This document shows positions 1-6,586 of a stretch of DNA of 7,350 nucleotides, piece after piece. Position numbers and translations under genes: made by a program. Numbering within the stretch: the first letter of the stretch is position 1; each line of letters opens with the position of its first letter. The notes under the pieces are model-generated. The model made no database searches. It had not been told where the DNA came from and saw only the letters and a program-made list of their open reading frames with translations. Origin of the DNA: Actinomycetes bacterium (GTDB taxonomy: Bacteria > Actinomycetota > Acidimicrobiia > Spongiisociales > UBA5794); assembly GCA_024640745.1 (NCBI GenBank), contig JAHEEL010000118.1, positions 1-7,350 on the forward strand, given 5' to 3'.

Positions 1-1078
<1,078 letters not shown>

Positions 1079-1084
1079 GCCCCG

Positions 1085-1090
1085 ACGCTA
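1085..1090 (-). promoter_or_regulatory. -10 element of the YyaL-like gene, leaderless start
   Basis: On the minus strand the sequence reads TAGCGT, then 6 bases, then the ATG. This matches the actinobacterial TAnnnT -10 consensus at the spacing that puts transcription start on the A of the start codon. No Shine-Dalgarno sequence is present, which agrees with a leaderless transcript. No convincing -35 was found. Confidence 0.5.
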
Positions 1091-1187
1091 CCCACGGCTT
1101 GCGACCTAGTGGCACGGTCGCAACTCCATCAAACGGCACGGGTGCGCCGAGCCGCAGGTGCCCTGCGACGAGCGGGCCGCGGTTGCC

Positions 1188-1195
1188 GGTACGCT
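1188..1195 (+). promoter_or_regulatory. Candidate extended -10 of the EamA gene
   Basis: GGTACGCT (TAnnnT core at 1190-1195) ends 10 bases before the ATG at 1206. Transcription would start around 1200-1203, leaving almost no leader, and no Shine-Dalgarno sequence is seen. The same octamer precedes the ModE-like gene at 3763-3770, which supports it being a promoter motif. No clear -35 is visible. Confidence 0.4.
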
Positions 1196-1205
1196 CACCG
1201 ACTCC

Positions 1206-2033
1206 ATGAGTCAGTTCCTCGCCCTCACGTCGGCCGTCTTCTATGGGATGGCCGATTTCGTCGGCGGATTCGCAACACGCCGGGTGGCGTTGTGGCGAGT
1301 GACCGCCTGGTCGATGCTCATCGGTGTTGTCCTGCTCATCGTCGGCCTGTTCGTCGTGCCGGCCGAGAAGGTCGTGGCCGCAGACCTCCTGTGGGGAGGG
1401 CTGGCCGGCGTCATGGGTTTGGGCGGCCTTGCGCTGCTGTATTCGACGTTGGCGGCAGGCTCGATGACGATCGTCGCGCCGATCTCCGGTGTGACTGCCG
1501 CGACGCTACCCGTGCTCTTCGACCTCACCGGCGGATCCGCGCTCACGGCGCGTCAGTGGCTCGGCATCGGCCTCGCGCTCTCCGCCGTGGTCCTGGTGGG
1601 CACCGACACCGGTCACGAAGGCGTCACCATCGGCATCGTTGCCCGAGCAGTTCTGGCCGGAGCTGCGTTCGGGGTGTTCTTCATCGCGCTCAGCCAGACC
1701 TCCCCCGACTCGGGTCTCTGGCCGCTCGTCGGGGCCCGCGTGGTCTCGATCCCGCTTGCGTTTGCGGCGGCGATCGTGACCCGATCGGCTGGGCCGCCTG
1801 CGGGTCGCGACCTGGGCATGCTGGCGGTGCTCGGCAGCCTCGACATGTCCGCCAACATCGCGGTCGCGCTCGCCCTGCAACTCGGTCCGGTCGGCATCAA
1901 CTCGGTGCTCTCGTCGCTCTATCCGGTATTCACCGCGATTGCTGCAGTCGTTCTCCTTCGCGAGCGACCCACCGGTCGTCAGATCGTGGCGGTCACGCTC
2001 GCCATGGCGGCGATCGTCGCCCTCGCATTATGA
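1206..2033 (+). CDS. EamA (DMT superfamily) transporter, 10-TM
   Basis: This is a 275-residue integral membrane protein of the drug/metabolite transporter superfamily, which exports or exchanges small metabolites across the inner membrane. It consists of two EamA repeats. The first covers roughly residues 3-132 and includes the YSTLAAGSMTIVAPISG segment (79-95) typical of the end of repeat one. The second covers roughly 143-275 and contains SSLYPVFTAIAAVVLLRERP (236-255) and then GRQIVAVTLAMAAIVAL, the conserved end of repeat two. About ten hydrophobic segments are visible and there is no other domain. The frame stays open upstream to an ATG at 1158, but the 16 extra residues are not hydrophobic, while MSQFLALTSAVFYGMADF from 1206 looks like a normal EamA N-terminus. 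The gene faces the DUF2202 gene tail to tail, 34 bases apart. The substrate cannot be told from sequence or context. Confidence 0.9.
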   Translation: MSQFLALTSAVFYGMADFVGGFATRRVALWRVTAWSMLIGVVLLIVGLFVVPAEKVVAADLLWGGLAGVMGLGGLALLYSTLAAGSMTIVAPISGVTAATLPVLFDLTGGSALTARQWLGIGLALSAVVLVGTDTGHEGVTIGIVARAVLAGAAFGVFFIALSQTSPDSGLWPLVGARVVSIPLAFAAAIVTRSAGPPAGRDLGMLAVLGSLDMSANIAVALALQLGPVGINSVLSSLYPVFTAIAAVVLLRERPTGRQIVAVTLAMAAIVALAL

Positions 2034-2067
2034 ACTCGCCGGACGGCGCGCGGCGGAGCCTGCCGGT

Positions 2068-2844
2068 CTAGGACGTCCAAGCGCGGCCGGTCTTTCCGCC
2101 GAACACGCTCCGAGGCGCTTCGTGGTCGCTGTCCGCGCGGTCGCCCAACGCCCCGTAGCCACGCTCGGTGTTGGTGGCGAGGATGGCCGCATACGCCACC
2201 GTATCCATCGCATAGGGCGCTCGCTCGATACCGGCGGCCTCGAGCTGCGACACGAACGCCCGGAGATGGTTGCGCGAGCCCCGCAACAGGTTCTCGTACA
2301 CGGTGATGACGTCATCCGCATCGGTAGCGGTGAGGTACGCCTCGAGGTCGATGATGTCGACCTCTTCGATGATGGCCCCAACCTCGAGCGCAGACTCGAC
2401 CGACTGAGACCCGAGGTCCACGAGATCGTCGTGCAGAATCTGGAGTTCCTCCGCCGCGAAGTCGCCGACCGAGCCGACCTGGATCTGATCGACGAGACCA
2501 TAGGATTCGACGAGGGTGAGCACGGCATCCATGTGACGCTGCTCGGCAGCTGCGATATTGGCGAATATCCGAAGCCCCCAGAGGTCGCCGAGCGTCAGGT
2601 ACACGTCGCGGGCCAGCTTCTCCTCTTCGAGCATGAAGCGGATCCCCTCGGCGTCGCCTCCTTCGGACGATTCCTCTTCGACGGCCGCGGGGACGTCCGT
2701 CTCGAGGACGGCAGCAAAAGCTGAGTCGGCGGCCAACGCCGTCCCGGCGGGGCCTTGCACGGCGGCGCTCACACCGCCAATGACTGCTCCGCTCACTGCG
2801 GCCGCGACAATCAGACCGGCCGTTCGAGAGATCTTCCCATTCAT
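2068..2844 (-). CDS. Exported DUF2202 (ferritin-like) protein
   Basis: The protein has 258 residues. It begins with a signal peptide or N-terminal anchor (MNGKISRTAG, then a hydrophobic stretch to about residue 29, with a possible cleavage site after ALA at 36-38). An acidic linker (48-66) follows, and then a DUF2202 domain (about 68-206). Family signatures are EEEKLARDVY (73-82), FANIAAAEQRHM (94-105), VGAIIEEVDI (155-164) and YENLLRGSRNHLRAF (183-197). The domain is placed in the ferritin-like superfamily. E101-x-x-H104 plus acidic residues in the other helices look like di-metal ligands, but metal binding and activity are not established here. It probably acts outside the membrane. The last 50 or so residues (about 207-258) are a polar tail that I do not recognise. 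A strong AGAAGGAG Shine-Dalgarno sequence fixes the start. The gene is divergent from the SIMPL lipoprotein gene, also for an envelope protein. Function unknown. Confidence 0.9.
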   Translation of the reverse strand: MNGKISRTAGLIVAAAVSGAVIGGVSAAVQGPAGTALAADSAFAAVLETDVPAAVEEESSEGGDAEGIRFMLEEEKLARDVYLTLGDLWGLRIFANIAAAEQRHMDAVLTLVESYGLVDQIQVGSVGDFAAEELQILHDDLVDLGSQSVESALEVGAIIEEVDIIDLEAYLTATDADDVITVYENLLRGSRNHLRAFVSQLEAAGIERAPYAMDTVAYAAILATNTERGYGALGDRADSDHEAPRSVFGGKTGRAWTS

Positions 2845-2849
2845 GCGTG

Positions 2850-2857
2850 CTCCTTCT
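2850..2857 (-). promoter_or_regulatory. Shine-Dalgarno site of the DUF2202 gene
   Basis: On the minus strand AGAAGGAG lies 5 bases before the ATG at 2844, near-perfect complementarity to the 16S rRNA tail. It settles the start codon and is the strongest ribosome-binding site in the window. Confidence 0.8.
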
Positions 2858-2918
2858 GTCGTACGAGATGGCCGCAGTCAATCGCGTGAACCTGAGCGCC
2901 ATCTGTGATGCGGATGAG

Positions 2919-2963
2919 ACGATCGTGAGGATCGATGGGAACCCTGCAACGGCCTACGATCGT
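2919..2963. repeat. Two copies of palindrome ACGATCGT in a divergent intergenic region
   Basis: Perfect 8-bp palindromes ACGATCGT occur at 2919-2926 and 2956-2963, 37 bases centre to centre, between the divergent DUF2202 and SIMPL genes. The right copy overlaps the best -10 candidate of the SIMPL gene (TACGAT at 2955-2960). They could be paired operator half-sites, but short GATC-centred palindromes also arise by chance in such DNA. Confidence 0.3.
2955..2960 (+). promoter_or_regulatory. Candidate -10 of the SIMPL lipoprotein gene
   Basis: TACGAT fits the TAnnnT/TATAAT pattern and would start transcription near 2967, leaving a leader of about 27 bases that contains the GGGAGG ribosome-binding site. 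CATACT at 2964-2969 is an alternative. No good -35 is visible for either. Confidence 0.35.
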
Positions 2964-2982
2964 CATACTGCAGAGACCCATT

Positions 2983-2988
2983 GGGAGG
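2983..2988 (+). promoter_or_regulatory. Shine-Dalgarno site fixing the GTG start of the SIMPL gene
   Basis: GGGAGG ends 5 bases before GTG at 2994. The frame is open further upstream to an ATG at 2847, but only the GTG start has a ribosome-binding site and puts the lipoprotein signal peptide at the N-terminus. Confidence 0.7.
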
Positions 2989-2993
2989 TACGT

Positions 2994-3728
2994 GTGAGAC
3001 GGATAGCTCTTCTCGGGATCGCAGCCGCATCAATCCTCATTGCGGCGTGCACACCGGAGGTGACCGTTGAGAACACCGCGTCCGAAGGCGTGACCGCGAG
3101 CGGCATCGCCGTGTCGGGAACCGGCGAAGTGCTCGGAACGCCCGATACGCTCCAGATGCGGTTCGGTGTGTCGGTCCTGCGGCCGACCGTCGACCAGGCC
3201 GTGGGCGACGCCGCCAACCTCGCAGACGGACTGATCGGCTCGCTCGAAGCAGAAGGCGTCGCTTCCGACGACATCCAGACGGCGAACTACTCGATCTCGC
3301 CCGAATACGACTACTCGGGCGACCAACGCCGGCTCGTCGGCTATCGCGTCGACAACACCGTCGTGGCGAAGATCCGTGACCTCGAAGCGGCCGGGACGGT
3401 GATCGATTCGACGGTCTCGTCGGTCGGCGACGAGATCCAGGTATCGGGCGTGTCGTTCTCGATCGAGGACGACACCGAGCTGATTGCTGCGGCCCGCGCG
3501 GCTGCCTGGGATGACGCTCAGGCCAAGGCTCAGCAGCTCGCCGACCTCGCCGGCGTGACACTCGGCGCCGCAACATCAATCAGTGAGTCGTTTGCGAACG
3601 TTCCACCGGTTCCCGTCTATCGGGACTTCGCCTTCGACGAAGCCGCAGGAGCGCTCGCGGAGACTCCCATCGAGGCCGGGCAACAGCAGGTCGCCGTCAC
3701 GCTGCAGGTTCGCTTCGCAACCGAGTAG
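2994..3728 (+). CDS. SIMPL-domain (DUF541) lipoprotein
   Basis: From the GTG at 2994 the protein has 244 residues. A lipoprotein signal peptide (RR at 2-3, hydrophobic stretch 4-18, lipobox IAAC with the acylated cysteine at 19) predicts anchoring on the outer face of the membrane. A SIMPL/DUF541 domain (about 36-242) follows. It shows the opening GIAVSGTGEV (37-46), TANYSISPEYDYS (96-108), GYRVDNTVVAKIRDL (116-130), the helical stretch AARAAAWDDAQAKAQQLADLAGV (166-188 in outline) and the final strands VAVTLQVRF (233-241). SIMPL proteins form periplasmic or surface assemblies in bacteria such as the BP26/YggE type; their precise role (stress protection in some reports) is unclear, and nothing here refines it. 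Its only likely functional neighbour is the divergent exported DUF2202 gene. A GC-rich hairpin lies directly on its stop codon. Confidence 0.92.
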   Translation: MRRIALLGIAAASILIAACTPEVTVENTASEGVTASGIAVSGTGEVLGTPDTLQMRFGVSVLRPTVDQAVGDAANLADGLIGSLEAEGVASDDIQTANYSISPEYDYSGDQRRLVGYRVDNTVVAKIRDLEAAGTVIDSTVSSVGDEIQVSGVSFSIEDDTELIAAARAAAWDDAQAKAQQLADLAGVTLGAATSISESFANVPPVPVYRDFAFDEAAGALAETPIEAGQQQVAVTLQVRFATE

Positions 3729-3747
3729 CGGGCTCGCCATCGCCCGC
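3728..3747 (+). terminator. Hairpin after the SIMPL gene, possible terminator
   Basis: GCGGGC (3728-3733) and GCCCGC (3742-3747) form a perfect 6-bp GC stem with an 8-base loop, starting on the last base of the stop codon. No T-tract follows, so it may be a weak or non-canonical terminator that insulates the ModE-like gene downstream. Confidence 0.4.
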
Positions 3748-3762
3748 GTTGTCCCGCCGGCA

Positions 3763-3770
3763 GGTACGCT
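3763..3770 (+). promoter_or_regulatory. Candidate extended -10 of the ModE-like gene
   Basis: GGTACGCT is identical to the octamer before the EamA gene. With the TACGCT core at 3765-3770, transcription would start near 3777, giving a leader of about 21 bases with a GGGGCAGGTGG purine-rich ribosome-binding region before the ATG at 3798. No -35 was recognised. Confidence 0.4.
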
Positions 3771-3797
3771 GGACTCGGAGCACGGGGCAGGTGGGCC

Positions 3798-4142
3798 ATG
3801 GATCCACGATTCAATATCTGGTTCGAGGTCGATGGTGCCGTTGCGGCATCACGATGGCGCATGGATCTCCTCGCAGCCGTAGACGAACATGGGTCGATCA
3901 CGGCGGGAGCGCAGGCGATGGGGGTGCCCTACCGAGTGGCGTGGCAGAAGATCCACGAGATGGAGGAGCGCCTCGGCGAGCTGCTCCTCACGACCACGAC
4001 GGGCGGTGTGAGCGGTGGCGGCGCCCGACTCACCCCCGCCGGCCACCACCACGTGGAGCGCATGCGCACGTTCTGCGAGCGCGCCGACGTCGCATTGAAC
4101 GCGATCTACGAAGAAGTTTTCGACCCACCATCGGAGCACTGA
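3798..4142 (+). CDS. One-domain ModE-like transcriptional regulator
   Basis: The 114-residue protein consists almost entirely of the N-terminal winged helix-turn-helix of the ModE family (LysR-type HTH). LLAAVDEHGSITAGAQAMG (24-42) covers the first HTH helices, and VPYRVAWQKIHEMEERLG (43-60) holds the recognition helix. GGVSGGGARLTPAGHH (69-84) is the glycine-rich wing that is diagnostic for ModE. A dimerising helix follows to about 105. E. coli ModE is about 260 residues with a C-terminal pair of Mop/TOBE domains that bind molybdate; these are absent here, and the stop codon follows the DNA-binding part directly. It lies 66 bases upstream of tupA on the same strand, and a ModE-like palindrome sits in that gap, so it probably represses tupABC. 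How it senses the ligand is unknown. Single-domain ModE proteins occur in other bacteria, so this is probably not a truncation. Confidence 0.88.
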   Translation: MDPRFNIWFEVDGAVAASRWRMDLLAAVDEHGSITAGAQAMGVPYRVAWQKIHEMEERLGELLLTTTTGGVSGGGARLTPAGHHHVERMRTFCERADVALNAIYEEVFDPPSEH

Positions 4143-4166
4143 TCCTGCTTCGACTCCGGCGGTGCC

Positions 4167-4180
4167 GGTACCGTTATGAT
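4167..4180 (+). promoter_or_regulatory. tupA promoter -10 region
   Basis: Two overlapping -10 candidates are present: TATGAT at 4175-4180, one base from the TATAAT consensus, and GGTACCGT at 4167-4174, which resembles the GGTACGCT octamers upstream of the EamA and ModE-like genes. Transcription would start at about 4181-4187. TTCGAC at 4149-4154 is a possible -35, but the 20-base spacing to TATGAT is long. Both candidates overlap the inverted repeat at 4172-4194, as expected for a repressed promoter. Confidence 0.5.
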
Positions 4181-4194
4181 GCCCCGTCATTACG
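4172..4194. promoter_or_regulatory. ModE-type operator (inverted repeat) upstream of tupA
   Basis: The left arm CGTTATGA (4172-4179) and right arm TCATTACG (4187-4194) are inverted repeats matching at 7 of 8 positions, with a 7-base spacer. The arm pattern CGnTAT...ATnnCG and the spacing resemble the known proteobacterial ModE operator (CGnTATAT-N6/7-ATATnnCG type, from memory). The site stands out as AT-rich in GC-rich surroundings, covers the tupA -10 and probable transcription start, and lies just after a ModE-like gene. Binding would block transcription of tupABC. It is a sequence-based inference, with no binding evidence. Confidence 0.6.
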
Positions 4195-4195
4195 T

Positions 4196-4203
4196 AGGAA
4201 GGA
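4196..4203 (+). promoter_or_regulatory. Shine-Dalgarno site fixing the GTG start of tupA
   Basis: AGGAAGGA lies 5 bases before GTG at 4209. The ATGs upstream in the same frame (4176, 4179) sit within the promoter/operator and lack a ribosome-binding site, so GTG is preferred. Confidence 0.75.
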
Positions 4204-4208
4204 AGACC

Positions 4209-5069
4209 GTGCGCCTTCGAATCTGGCTGTTCGTGGTCGTTGGTCTCGTTGCTACGTCGTGTTCGGGAGACGACGCCTCCGAGGTCCACGTGCTGCGCCT
4301 CGCCACGACGACGAGCACCAACGACTCCGGCCTGCTCGACTCGATCCTGCCTGCGTTCGAGGAAGAGTTCGACACGCGTGTCGACGTTGTGGCCGTCGGC
4401 ACCGGCCAGGCCATCGAGTTGGGGCAGGCGGGCGATGCCGATGTGATTCTCGTCCACGCCCGGGCGAGAGAGGATGCATTCGTGGCCGAGGGTCACGGTA
4501 CCGAACGCTCCGACGTGATGTTCAACGACTTCATCGTTGTTGGGCCCACCGACGATCCGGCGGGGATCGCTCGTTTGTCGCTCGCCACCGATGGCTTTAG
4601 GTCGATCGCCGGAGCCGAGGCAACGTTCGCGTCGCGCGGCGACGACAGCGGGACCCACTCGAAGGAGATGGCGTTGTGGGCCGAGACGGGGATCACGCCG
4701 GATCCCAACTCGGGTTGGTACAAATCGCTCGGCCAGGGCATGGGGGAGACCCTCAACTTCGCGAACGAGAGTGCTGCCTACACCCTCACCGATCGCGGCA
4801 CATTCCTGTCACAGAGTGAGCGCCTCCCCGCGCTTGCCGTGATGATTGGCGGTGCCTCGATCGACCAGAACGTCGATCCTGCGCTGCTCAACCCGTACGG
4901 GGTGATTCCGGTGAATCCCGACAAGGGCGGAATCAACGTCGACGGTGCAGCGGAATTCGTCGCGTGGATCACGTCGGTCGACACGCAGGAAGCGATCGGC
5001 GCCTTCGGTGTCGATGCGTTCGGCCAGCCGTTGTTCTACCCGGACTCGGAGGCATGGAGATCTCGGTAG
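4209..5069 (+). CDS. tupA: Tungstate-type ABC transporter substrate-binding lipoprotein TupA
   Basis: From GTG 4209 the protein has 286 residues. It starts with a lipoprotein signal peptide (RLR, hydrophobic 5-14, cysteine at 18 in ATSC), so it should be tethered outside the membrane, where it captures the oxyanion and delivers it to TupB. TupA family signatures in order are LATTTSTNDSGLLD (31-44, the TTTS motif that forms part of the anion site), VAVGTGQAIELGQAGDADVILVHA (61-84 in outline), FNDFIVVGP (105-113), SRGDDSGTH (142-150), SGWYKSLGQGMGETL (168-182) and AYTLTDRGT (190-198). Length is usual for the family. It is the first gene of tupABC and follows a ModE-like regulator gene and its probable operator. 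TupA proteins bind tungstate with high affinity, but the close VupA relatives carry vanadate, so the exact ligand is inferred. Confidence 0.92.
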   Translation: MRLRIWLFVVVGLVATSCSGDDASEVHVLRLATTTSTNDSGLLDSILPAFEEEFDTRVDVVAVGTGQAIELGQAGDADVILVHARAREDAFVAEGHGTERSDVMFNDFIVVGPTDDPAGIARLSLATDGFRSIAGAEATFASRGDDSGTHSKEMALWAETGITPDPNSGWYKSLGQGMGETLNFANESAAYTLTDRGTFLSQSERLPALAVMIGGASIDQNVDPALLNPYGVIPVNPDKGGINVDGAAEFVAWITSVDTQEAIGAFGVDAFGQPLFYPDSEAWRSR

Positions 5070-5113
5070 ATCAGCCACCGACCAGCTACCCCCTTCCGGC
5101 GCAGGGCTGACCG

Positions 5114-5815
5114 ATGGAAACCCTCGCGCGTGGATTCGGCGAGGCCGTTCAACTGCTTCTCGAGTTCGAACCGGCGCTCCTCGAGATCGTGGGCCTCACG
5201 CTTCAGGTCACCCTCATCGCGCTTGCCATCGCCTTGGTGCTCGGCATCCCGATCGGCGCAGCACTTGGCCTCGCCCGTCGAATCCCCGGTCGCAGCGTCC
5301 TCGTCCCATTGATCTACACGGGCATGGGGCTCCCGCCCGTCGTCGTCGGCCTCTTCACCTACTTGCTCCTGTCGAACCAGGGGCCGATGGGGAGCCTCGA
5401 ATGGCTCTTCACACCGAGCGGCATGATCGTGGCCCAGACCATCATCGCCTTGCCACTCGTCGTCGGGCTCACGATGGCTGCGGTTCAGGCCGTTGATCCC
5501 GATCTTCCCGTTCAGATGCGAGCGCTCGGCGCCACCCGAAGGCAGATCGCCCTGACAACGCTTGTGGAGTCGCGCATCGGGGTGACGGCGGCAGTCGTTG
5601 CGGCCTACGGAAGCATCATCTCTGAGGTGGGCGCCGTGATGCTCGTCGGTGGCAACATCGAGGGAGAGACGCGCGTGTTGACCACCGCCATCGTGCTCGA
5701 GACGCGCAAAGGCAACTTCGCGCTTGCGCTCGCCCTCGGCATCATCCTGCTCGCCCTGGCGTTCATCACGAACTTCGTCTTCTACCGGCTTCAACTCCGT
5801 CAGGGCGGGCCATGA
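5114..5815 (+). CDS. tupB: Tungstate-type ABC transporter permease TupB
   Basis: This 233-residue membrane permease forms the channel for the oxyanion delivered by TupA, probably as a homodimer. Hydrophobic segments lie at about 30-53, 63-87, 104-126, 155-176 and 206-226. The cytoplasmic EAA-type loop that contacts the ATPase is centred on MRALGATRRQIALTTLVESR (135-154). GLPPVVVGLFTYLLLS (72-87) and SEVGAVMLVGGN (170-181) are typical of the TupB/ModB-like branch. The ATG at 5114 follows the tupA stop by 44 bases, with only a weak GCAGGG ribosome-binding site (5101-5106). The last bases overlap the tupC start by 4 (ATGA), indicating translational coupling. Confidence 0.92.
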   Translation: METLARGFGEAVQLLLEFEPALLEIVGLTLQVTLIALAIALVLGIPIGAALGLARRIPGRSVLVPLIYTGMGLPPVVVGLFTYLLLSNQGPMGSLEWLFTPSGMIVAQTIIALPLVVGLTMAAVQAVDPDLPVQMRALGATRRQIALTTLVESRIGVTAAVVAAYGSIISEVGAVMLVGGNIEGETRVLTTAIVLETRKGNFALALALGIILLALAFITNFVFYRLQLRQGGP

Positions 5816-6534
5816 CGACCACCTACCGCCTCTCCGGGGTGCAGCACGTCTACGGCGAGCGATGCGTCGTCGACATTGCTCATCTGAGCATCCTCGAAGG
5901 TGAGATTCTCGGCATCGTCGGTCCGAGTGGGGCAGGGAAGAGTACCCTGTTGCGCCTGCTCAACTTCCTCGAGACACCCACGATCGGGCACATCGAATAC
6001 CGCGGCTCCGCCTACGACGGCGACGTTCCGCTCAGCGTGCGACGTGAGGTGACAACGGTATTCCAACGCCCGATGCTGCTTCGCCGAAGCGTGTCGGCGA
6101 ACATCCGGATCGCCCAGCGCATTCGCGGTGGCGCATCGGGTGACGCGCTGATCGACCAGTGGCTCGACCGCTTGGGGCTTGCGGATCTCACCGATGCCCC
6201 GATCAGGACGCTCTCGGCCGGCGAAGCGCAACGCGTTGCGCTGGCGCGAGCCCTCGTTGTGGAACCCTCGGTCCTCCTGCTCGACGAGCCGACCGGCAAC
6301 CTCGATCCCTACAACGTCGGCCTCATCGAGCATATGGTTCGCTCCGACACCGACCGGCGCGGTATGACCACGGTTGTTGTCACGCACGATCCCTTCCAGG
6401 CCAAACGCCTGGCGGACCGAACCGCACTGATGATCTCCGGCCGCGTCGTCGAGATCGGGGAAACCGAGCAGTTCTTCACGGACCCGAAGCAACCGGAGAC
6501 AAGAGCGTTTCTCCGAGGAGACCTGGTCTACTGA
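5812..6534 (+). CDS. tupC: Tungstate-type ABC transporter ATPase TupC
   Basis: This 240-residue ABC ATPase powers TupAB uptake from the cytoplasmic face. All catalytic motifs are intact: Walker A GPSGAGKST (37-45), Q-loop glutamine at 85 (VFQRP), signature LSAGEAQ (134-140, with alanine in place of the common glycine at the third position), Walker B VLLLDE (154-159), D-loop NLD (163-165) and switch histidine 192 in VVTHD. It ends soon after the ABC domain with no C-terminal TOBE/Mop domain, unlike ModC and many molybdate ATPases that have about 100 more residues for trans-inhibition. It starts inside the tupB stop codon (ATGA overlap at 5812-5815) and is the last recognised gene of the operon. 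Assignment to the Tup rather than Mod system rests mainly on TupA and TupB. Confidence 0.92.
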   Translation: MTTTYRLSGVQHVYGERCVVDIAHLSILEGEILGIVGPSGAGKSTLLRLLNFLETPTIGHIEYRGSAYDGDVPLSVRREVTTVFQRPMLLRRSVSANIRIAQRIRGGASGDALIDQWLDRLGLADLTDAPIRTLSAGEAQRVALARALVVEPSVLLLDEPTGNLDPYNVGLIEHMVRSDTDRRGMTTVVVTHDPFQAKRLADRTALMISGRVVEIGETEQFFTDPKQPETRAFLRGDLVY

Positions 6535-6586
6535 CGAGCCATGGTGGCACATCCACCTGCCCCGTTGGCAACGAAGATCACTCGAC

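Noticed and set aside
2034..2067. Bidirectional terminator between the convergent EamA and DUF2202 genes
   Set aside because: The 34-bp gap is very GC-rich with only 4-5 bp self-complementary pieces (CGCC/GGCG) and no T-tract, so no hairpin is convincing.
1939..2724. A 261-codon plus-strand frame opposite the DUF2202 gene
   Set aside because: The minus-strand frame carries unmistakable DUF2202 motifs, a signal peptide and a strong ribosome-binding site. The opposite frame has none and overlaps the end of the EamA gene.
4176..4208. ATG starts at 4176 or 4179 for tupA
   Set aside because: They fall inside the -10/operator region, have no Shine-Dalgarno sequence and would place charged residues (PRHYVGRK) before the lipoprotein signal; GTG at 4209 has AGGAAGGA at proper distance.
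3749..4600. A 283-codon plus-strand frame across the ModE-like gene and tupA
   Set aside because: Arginine-rich out-of-frame shadow; both true genes have clear family motifs in other frames.
5036..5794. Minus-strand open frames of about 250 codons antisense to tupB and tupC
   Set aside because: Charged, motif-free translations opposite intact permease and ATPase genes; shadows of the coding strand.
6543..6557. Hairpin GGTGG-CACAT-CCACC after tupC as a terminator
   Set aside because: Only a 5-bp stem with no T-tract; too weak to claim, so whether the tup operon ends here is left open.
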